The translations under genes and the position numbers were made by a program. Source: Rheinheimera sp. 1928-s (GTDB lineage Bacteria; Pseudomonadota; Gammaproteobacteria; Enterobacterales; Alteromonadaceae). From it: 58,421 nucleotides of DNA. The DNA lies in contig NZ_JARIXP010000012.1 in assembly GCF_029269265.1 (NCBI RefSeq), positions 10,587-69,007 of the forward strand, in the 5' to 3' direction. The notes under the pieces were generated by a model. The model was not told where the DNA came from. It saw nothing but the letters and a program-made list of their open reading frames with translations, and did no database searches. Each line of letters begins with the position of its first letter. Positions within the stretch are counted from its first letter, which is position 1. Positions 54,948 to 58,421 of the stretch are shown one piece after another.

Positions 54948-55307
54948 TTAAGCAGTTAAAGCTTCTTTTGCCTTAGCGACTAAAGCAGCAAATGCGCCTT
55001 TGTCGTATACAGCGATATCAGCCAGGATCTTACGGTCGATTTCAACAGATGCTCTTTTCAGACCATCGATGAAGCGGCTGTAAGATAAACCGTTCTGACG
55101 AGATGCAGCGTTGATACGCGCGATCCACAGTTGACGGAATTGACGTTTACGTTGACGACGGTCGCGGTAAGCGTATTGGCCAGCTTTAATAACTGCCTGG
55201 AAAGCGACACGATAAACACGACTGCGGGCACCGTAGTAACCTTTAGCCTGGTTTAAGACCTTCTTGTGACGAGCGCGAGCTGTCACACCACGTTTTACTC
55301 TTGGCAT
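54948..55307 (-). CDS. rplT: 50S ribosomal protein L20
   Basis: 119 residues, starting [15 protein letters not shown]. The basic N-terminal helix and the globular end ([24 protein letters not shown]) match L20, an early assembler on 23S rRNA that also represses translation of its own operon. It follows rpmI by 16 bases. Last gene of the operon. Confidence 0.98.
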   Translation of the reverse strand: MPRVKRGVTARARHKKVLNQAKGYYGARSRVYRVAFQAVIKAGQYAYRDRRQRKRQFRQLWIARINAASRQNGLSYSRFIDGLKRASVEIDRKILADIAVYDKGAFAALVAKAKEALTA

Positions 55308-55323
55308 TTAAAATCTCCTAATA

Positions 55324-55521
55324 TTATGCGTATGGCAGACAACGAGCGATACCAGCCACGTCAACTTTTGCAACTAACGTTTTTGGACCTAACTGACGCT
55401 TACGCTTAGAAGACTTCTTCGTCAAAATGTGGCGAAGATGTGATTGCTTACGTTTAAAACCGCCTGAGCCGGTTTTTTTAAAGCGCTTTGCAGCACCTTT
55501 GTTGGTTTTCATCTTTGGCAT
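55324..55521 (-). CDS. rpmI: 50S ribosomal protein L35
   Basis: 65 residues, starting [18 protein letters not shown] and very basic, as usual for L35. In E. coli L20 represses this gene by binding the infC-rpmI region. It is separated from infC by a 97-base interval with a strong hairpin. Confidence 0.98.
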   Translation of the reverse strand: MPKMKTNKGAAKRFKKTGSGGFKRKQSHLRHILTKKSSKRKRQLGPKTLVAKVDVAGIARCLPYA

Positions 55522-55568
55522 AGTTAAATAACTCGCATTGTTTAAATTACAACGAATAATAAGGCGAT

Positions 55569-55596
55569 AAAAAACGCCGCTTTATTCAAGCGGCGT
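55569..55596 (-). terminator. hairpin between infC and rpmI, possible attenuator
   Basis: ACGCCGCTT/AAGCGGCGT (55574-55582 with 55588-55596), loop of 5 bases, ending in U6 in the minus-strand transcript. It resembles an intrinsic terminator placed before the rpmI-rplT part, so it may be read through or regulated; this is an inference. Confidence 0.75.
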
Positions 55597-55618
55597 ATCT
55601 TATGCTTGAAAGCTCTTA

Positions 55619-56161
55619 TTACTTCTTATTTGGGGCCAGCATCATGACCATCTGGCGACCCTCAACGCGGCTTGGGAAAGATTCACAGATAGCGATATCT
55701 GTCATATCTTCTTTGATCCGGTTAAGCATCTCAATGCCGATGTCCAAATGCGCCATTTCACGACCACGGTAGCGGAGCGTTACTTTAGCTTTGTCACCCT
55801 CTTCAATGAAGCGACGCAGGTTGCGTAGTTTTACCTGGTAATCGCCTTCATCAGTTCCAGGCCGGAATTTTATTTCCTTAATCTGGATCTGTTTTTGCTT
55901 TTTCTTCTGCTCTTTAGCAGCTTTGCCTTTCTCAAACAGGAACTTACCATAGTCCATCAACTTACAAACAGGTGGTTCAGCGGTTGGGCTAATCTCTACC
56001 AAGTCAGCGCCTGCTTCTTCTGCTAAACGAATAGCTTCTGAAGTGATTACTACACCTAATTGCTCACCTTCCAGACCTAACAAGCGTACTTCTTTAACGT
56101 TGATTTCTTCGTTAATACGGTTTGGTCTGTTCGCCGGTAAAGTTTTCTTTCCTACTTTAAT
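55619..56161 (-). CDS. infC: translation initiation factor IF-3
   Basis: 180 residues, same length as E. coli IF-3. The N-domain ([22 protein letters not shown]) and C-domain ([43 protein letters not shown]) are complete. The start is the rare ATT at 56159-56161, with GGAGG eight bases upstream; this gives [16 protein letters not shown]. The alternative TTG at 56176 would place the Shine-Dalgarno sequence inside the gene. AUU starts in infC let IF-3 repress its own translation. Confidence 0.95.
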   Translation of the reverse strand: MKVGKKTLPANRPNRINEEINVKEVRLLGLEGEQLGVVITSEAIRLAEEAGADLVEISPTAEPPVCKLMDYGKFLFEKGKAAKEQKKKQKQIQIKEIKFRPGTDEGDYQVKLRNLRRFIEEGDKAKVTLRYRGREMAHLDIGIEMLNRIKEDMTDIAICESFPSRVEGRQMVMMLAPNKK

Positions 56162-56188
56162 AGTATGTTCCTCCAAGAGTGAAAATAA

Positions 56189-58099
56189 TTAGACCCGGTT
56201 TTTAATTTCAGTGGTCAACTTGGTTACAAAGTCGCTTACACTCATTTTTCCGAGGTCTTCGCCCTTCCGTGTTCTTAACGCGATATCACCGGCTTCAACT
56301 TCTTTGTCACCGACTACCACTAAATAAGGAACACGCTGTAGCGTGTGCTCGCGGATTTTAAAGCCTATCTTCTCATTTCTCAAGTCAGAAATAGCTCTAA
56401 TACCATGAGATTTGAAAGTTTTTACTAAATCCTGCACATATTCGGCCTGATTATCGGTAATATTCATCACCACAACCTGAGTTGGGGCCAACCAGGCTGG
56501 GAAAAAGCCTGCATATTCTTCGATCAGAATTCCGATAAAACGCTCCAGCGAGCCTAAAATCGCACGGTGGATCATCACTGGTACTTGTCTGTCGTTGCCT
56601 TCAGCAACAAAACTTGCACCTAAACGACCCGGTAAAGCGAAATCGAGCTGCACTGTACCACATTGCCAGGCGCGGCCTAAGCAATCGTGTAAAGTAAATT
56701 CAATTTTAGGGCCATAAAACGCACCTTCACCAGGTTGCAGGTCATAGGCTATGCCATTGGCATCCAAAGCTTCTGCTAAACCCTGTTCAGCACGGTGCCA
56801 CATTTCGTCTGTACCAATGCGTTTTTCCGGACGAGTGGATAATTTCACCTGCACGTCTTTAAAACCAAAAGTGCTGTACACGTCGAACACCATTTTGATA
56901 CAAGCTGATACTTCAGCCTGCACCTGATCTTCAGTACAGAAGATATGGGCGTCATCCTGAGTAAAACCACGCACCCGCATCAGGCCGTGTAAACCACCTG
57001 ATGGCTCGTTACGGTGACAGCAACCAAACTCAGCCATACGCAGCGGTAAATCACGGTACGACTTTAAGCCCTGGTTAAAAATCTGCACATGGCCAGGACA
57101 GTTCATTGGCTTGATGGCGTAATCACGGTTCTCAGAACTGGTAACAAACATATTGTCTGAGTATTTTTCCCAGTGACCGGATTTTTCCCACAGCACTTTG
57201 TCCATCATAAATGGACCTTTGACTTCCTGGTAATCGTATTCGCTCAGCTTTTCACGGACAAAAGTTTCCAGCTCACGGAAAATAGTCCAGCCGTCGTTGT
57301 GCCAAAACACCATGCCTGGTGCTTCTTCCTGCCAGTGGAATAAACCTAAAGCTTTACCAATTTTACGGTGGTCACGCTTTTCCGCTTCTTCCAGTTGCAG
57401 TAAATACGCAGCTAATTGCTTTTTATCTGCCCATGCCGTGCCGTATACACGTTGCAGCATTTTGTTTTTGGCATCACCACGCCAATAAGCGCCCGCCACT
57501 TTCATCACTTTAAAGTGCTGGCAGAACCGCATATTTGGCACGTGTGGGCCACGGCACATGTCGATGTATTCTTCGTGATGGTACAAACCAGGCTGATCGT
57601 CTTTGGCGACGTTCTGATCGAGGATTTCCATTTTGTAGCTTTCGCCACGCGCAGCGAAGGTGTCATAAGCTTGTTGCCAGCTTACTTTTTTCTTCACTAC
57701 GTCATATTCGGTTTTGGCCAGTTGCAGCATACGCTCTTCAAGTTGAGCTAAATCATCACTGCTGATTGGACGGTCTAAATCAACGTCGTAATAAAAGCCG
57801 TTGTCGATGACAGGACCAATCGCCATTTTGGTATTTGGCCACAACTGCTTAATGGCATGACCTAATAAGTGAGCACAGGAGTGGCGGATAATTTCCAGGC
57901 CTTCCTGATCTTTGGCGGTGACAATGCTTAACGAAGCGTCTTCAGTGATTAGCTCACAGGCATCAACCAACTGGCCATTGATTTTGCCGGCTATGGTGGC
58001 TTTCGCCAGACCTGGGCCTATGTCTTTGGCAACGTCTAATACAGATAAAGGGGCGTCAAATGAACGCTGACTACCGTCAGGTAAAGTAATAACTGGCAT
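56189..58099 (-). CDS. thrS: threonyl-tRNA synthetase
   Basis: A 636-residue class II synthetase. N-terminal TGS domain ([24 protein letters not shown]), editing domain with [16 protein letters not shown], and the catalytic core with motif 2 (FRxE-like [34 protein letters not shown]), the zinc ligands in [10 protein letters not shown] and motif 3 ([17 protein letters not shown]). The anticodon domain ends the protein. First gene of the operon. A hairpin in its leader resembles the tRNA-Thr anticodon arm. Confidence 0.97.
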   Translation of the reverse strand: MPVITLPDGSQRSFDAPLSVLDVAKDIGPGLAKATIAGKINGQLVDACELITEDASLSIVTAKDQEGLEIIRHSCAHLLGHAIKQLWPNTKMAIGPVIDNGFYYDVDLDRPISSDDLAQLEERMLQLAKTEYDVVKKKVSWQQAYDTFAARGESYKMEILDQNVAKDDQPGLYHHEEYIDMCRGPHVPNMRFCQHFKVMKVAGAYWRGDAKNKMLQRVYGTAWADKKQLAAYLLQLEEAEKRDHRKIGKALGLFHWQEEAPGMVFWHNDGWTIFRELETFVREKLSEYDYQEVKGPFMMDKVLWEKSGHWEKYSDNMFVTSSENRDYAIKPMNCPGHVQIFNQGLKSYRDLPLRMAEFGCCHRNEPSGGLHGLMRVRGFTQDDAHIFCTEDQVQAEVSACIKMVFDVYSTFGFKDVQVKLSTRPEKRIGTDEMWHRAEQGLAEALDANGIAYDLQPGEGAFYGPKIEFTLHDCLGRAWQCGTVQLDFALPGRLGASFVAEGNDRQVPVMIHRAILGSLERFIGILIEEYAGFFPAWLAPTQVVVMNITDNQAEYVQDLVKTFKSHGIRAISDLRNEKIGFKIREHTLQRVPYLVVVGDKEVEAGDIALRTRKGEDLGKMSVSDFVTKLTTEIKNRV

Positions 58100-58116
58100 G
58101 ATAAGTCCTCACAGTG

Positions 58117-58137
58117 GTGGCCCATACCAAGGGCCAC
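58117..58137 (-). promoter_or_regulatory. thrS leader hairpin, candidate autoregulatory operator
   Basis: On the minus strand GTGGCCC pairs with GGGCCAC over 7 bp around a 7-base loop TTGGTAT, 17-38 bases upstream of the thrS ATG. A 7-base loop with U33-like T and GGT at the anticodon positions matches the tRNA-Thr(GGU) anticodon arm. In E. coli ThrRS binds an operator mimic at this position to block its own translation. Confidence 0.7.
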
Positions 58138-58206
58138 GTTGTTGAATGGTATAATGCAGATTTTATGCGCCTTACGTGCCAGTAGATGACCCCCACTAAG
58201 AGCCAT

Positions 58207-58228
58207 TTGGTACACAGCTTGGTACACA
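58207..58228. repeat. tandem direct repeat in the thrS leader
   Basis: TTGGTACACA at 58207-58216 and again at 58219-58228, 12-base period. In the minus-strand messenger this reads TGTGTACCAA twice, which is complementary to the hairpin loop TTGGTAT at 58124-58130. Its role is unknown. Confidence 0.6.
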
Positions 58229-58248
58229 AAATTTATCCTGCAAGCGGC

Positions 58249-58254
58249 ATGATA
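58249..58254 (-). promoter_or_regulatory. possible thrS promoter -10 element
   Basis: TATCAT on the minus strand (5 of 6 to TATAAT) about 150 bases upstream of the thrS ATG; transcription would begin near 58242 and give a 143-base leader, close to the E. coli thrS leader length. The -35 match is weak. Confidence 0.35.
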
Positions 58255-58337
58255 GCAAAACTAAGACCATATTCACAGAAGCTATAATCTGACATCATTA
58301 GCTTATTACCGCAGAAAACTTAAAGTGTGAGATTAAA

Positions 58338-58421
58338 ATGAGTTCTGAAAATATTTCGCTTTTGTCTTTAGCTATATCTCTGGCGGCTTTTTATTTAAGT
58401 TTTATAGCTTACCGAGCAGAC
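58338..58421 (+). CDS. N-terminus of a membrane protein, truncated by the window end
   Basis: ATG at 58338 opens an uninterrupted frame to the right edge: 28 residues, MSSENISLLSLAISLAAFYLS then FIAYRAD. One hydrophobic helix is visible at about residues 8-24. It diverges from thrS. Too short to identify. Confidence 0.45.
   Translation, partial: MSSENISLLSLAISLAAFYLSFIAYRAD

Noticed and set aside
58150-58155. TATAAT on the plus strand as promoter for the gene at 58338
   Set aside because: No -35 element at 16-18 bases and it lies inside the thrS leader; probably chance in an AT-rich stretch.
1-58421. CRISPR array, prophage, insertion sequence or toxin-antitoxin pair
   Set aside because: No spaced direct repeats, no integrase, transposase, capsid or small toxin gene is recognisable; the genes are core and syntenic.

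Overview
The window reads as ordinary chromosome of a marine or freshwater gammaproteobacterium of the Alteromonadales/Chromatiaceae type. The gene content and order resemble Rheinheimera or Shewanella; this placement is inferred from protein similarity that I recognise and from synteny, not from a database search. Nearly all genes are housekeeping or central-metabolism genes with tight spacing. There is no prophage, insertion sequence, CRISPR array or rRNA operon, and no gene-free stretch longer than 300 bases.

Layout. 1-3.8 kb: the 3' end of an ETF-ubiquinone oxidoreductase gene, then a monocistronic gene for a 732-residue tubulin/FtsZ-like GTPase (the most unusual gene here), then a class C acid phosphatase. 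Two palindromes with a shared core lie just outside this pair. 3.8-12.9 kb: an aldo/keto reductase, rluF, and a C4-dicarboxylate uptake island made of dctB-dctD (two-component system), dctA with a sigma-54 promoter, a porin and a DASS/SLC13 transporter. 12.9-16.9 kb (minus strand): the conserved uvrY-uvrC-pgsA-tRNA(Gly-Cys-Leu) group with an extra identical tRNA-Gly, plus tRNA-Ser. 17-25.7 kb: ansA, a long DUF349 coiled-coil protein, a YeaC-like protein, a zinc-ribbon membrane protein, an M14 carboxypeptidase, a long-form GAPDH, a DUF2989 lipoprotein and msrB.

25.7-36.5 kb is a sugar-phosphate and glycogen block: gnd, glgX-glgB, malQ, then gapA (with a perfect HexR-type operator) and a hexose-6-phosphate mutarotase. 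36.5-46.6 kb is the microaerobic respiration block: ccoN-ccoO-ccoQ-ccoP, fixH, ccoI, ccoS, a SafE/TauE-like membrane protein, fnr, uspE and ttcA. ccoQ (59 aa) is short but clear.

46.6-54.8 kb is a mixed set: DTW-domain tRNA modification enzyme, DUF2987 protein, Bax-like glucosaminidase, a secreted repeat protein, an LRAT-fold protein, alaA-yfbR, a zinc-type cation diffusion facilitator, a lysozyme-like secreted protein and an EamA exporter. 54.9-58.1 kb (minus strand) is the translation operon thrS-infC-rpmI-rplT. infC starts at AUU, and the thrS leader carries a hairpin that looks like a tRNA-Thr(GGU) anticodon arm. The window ends in the first 28 codons of a membrane protein on the plus strand.

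The regulatory sites connect the metabolism: a sigma-54/DctD switch for dicarboxylates, a HexR-type switch between glycolytic and gluconeogenic GAPDH genes, FNR next to the cbb3 oxidase, and translational autoregulation in the thrS operon.
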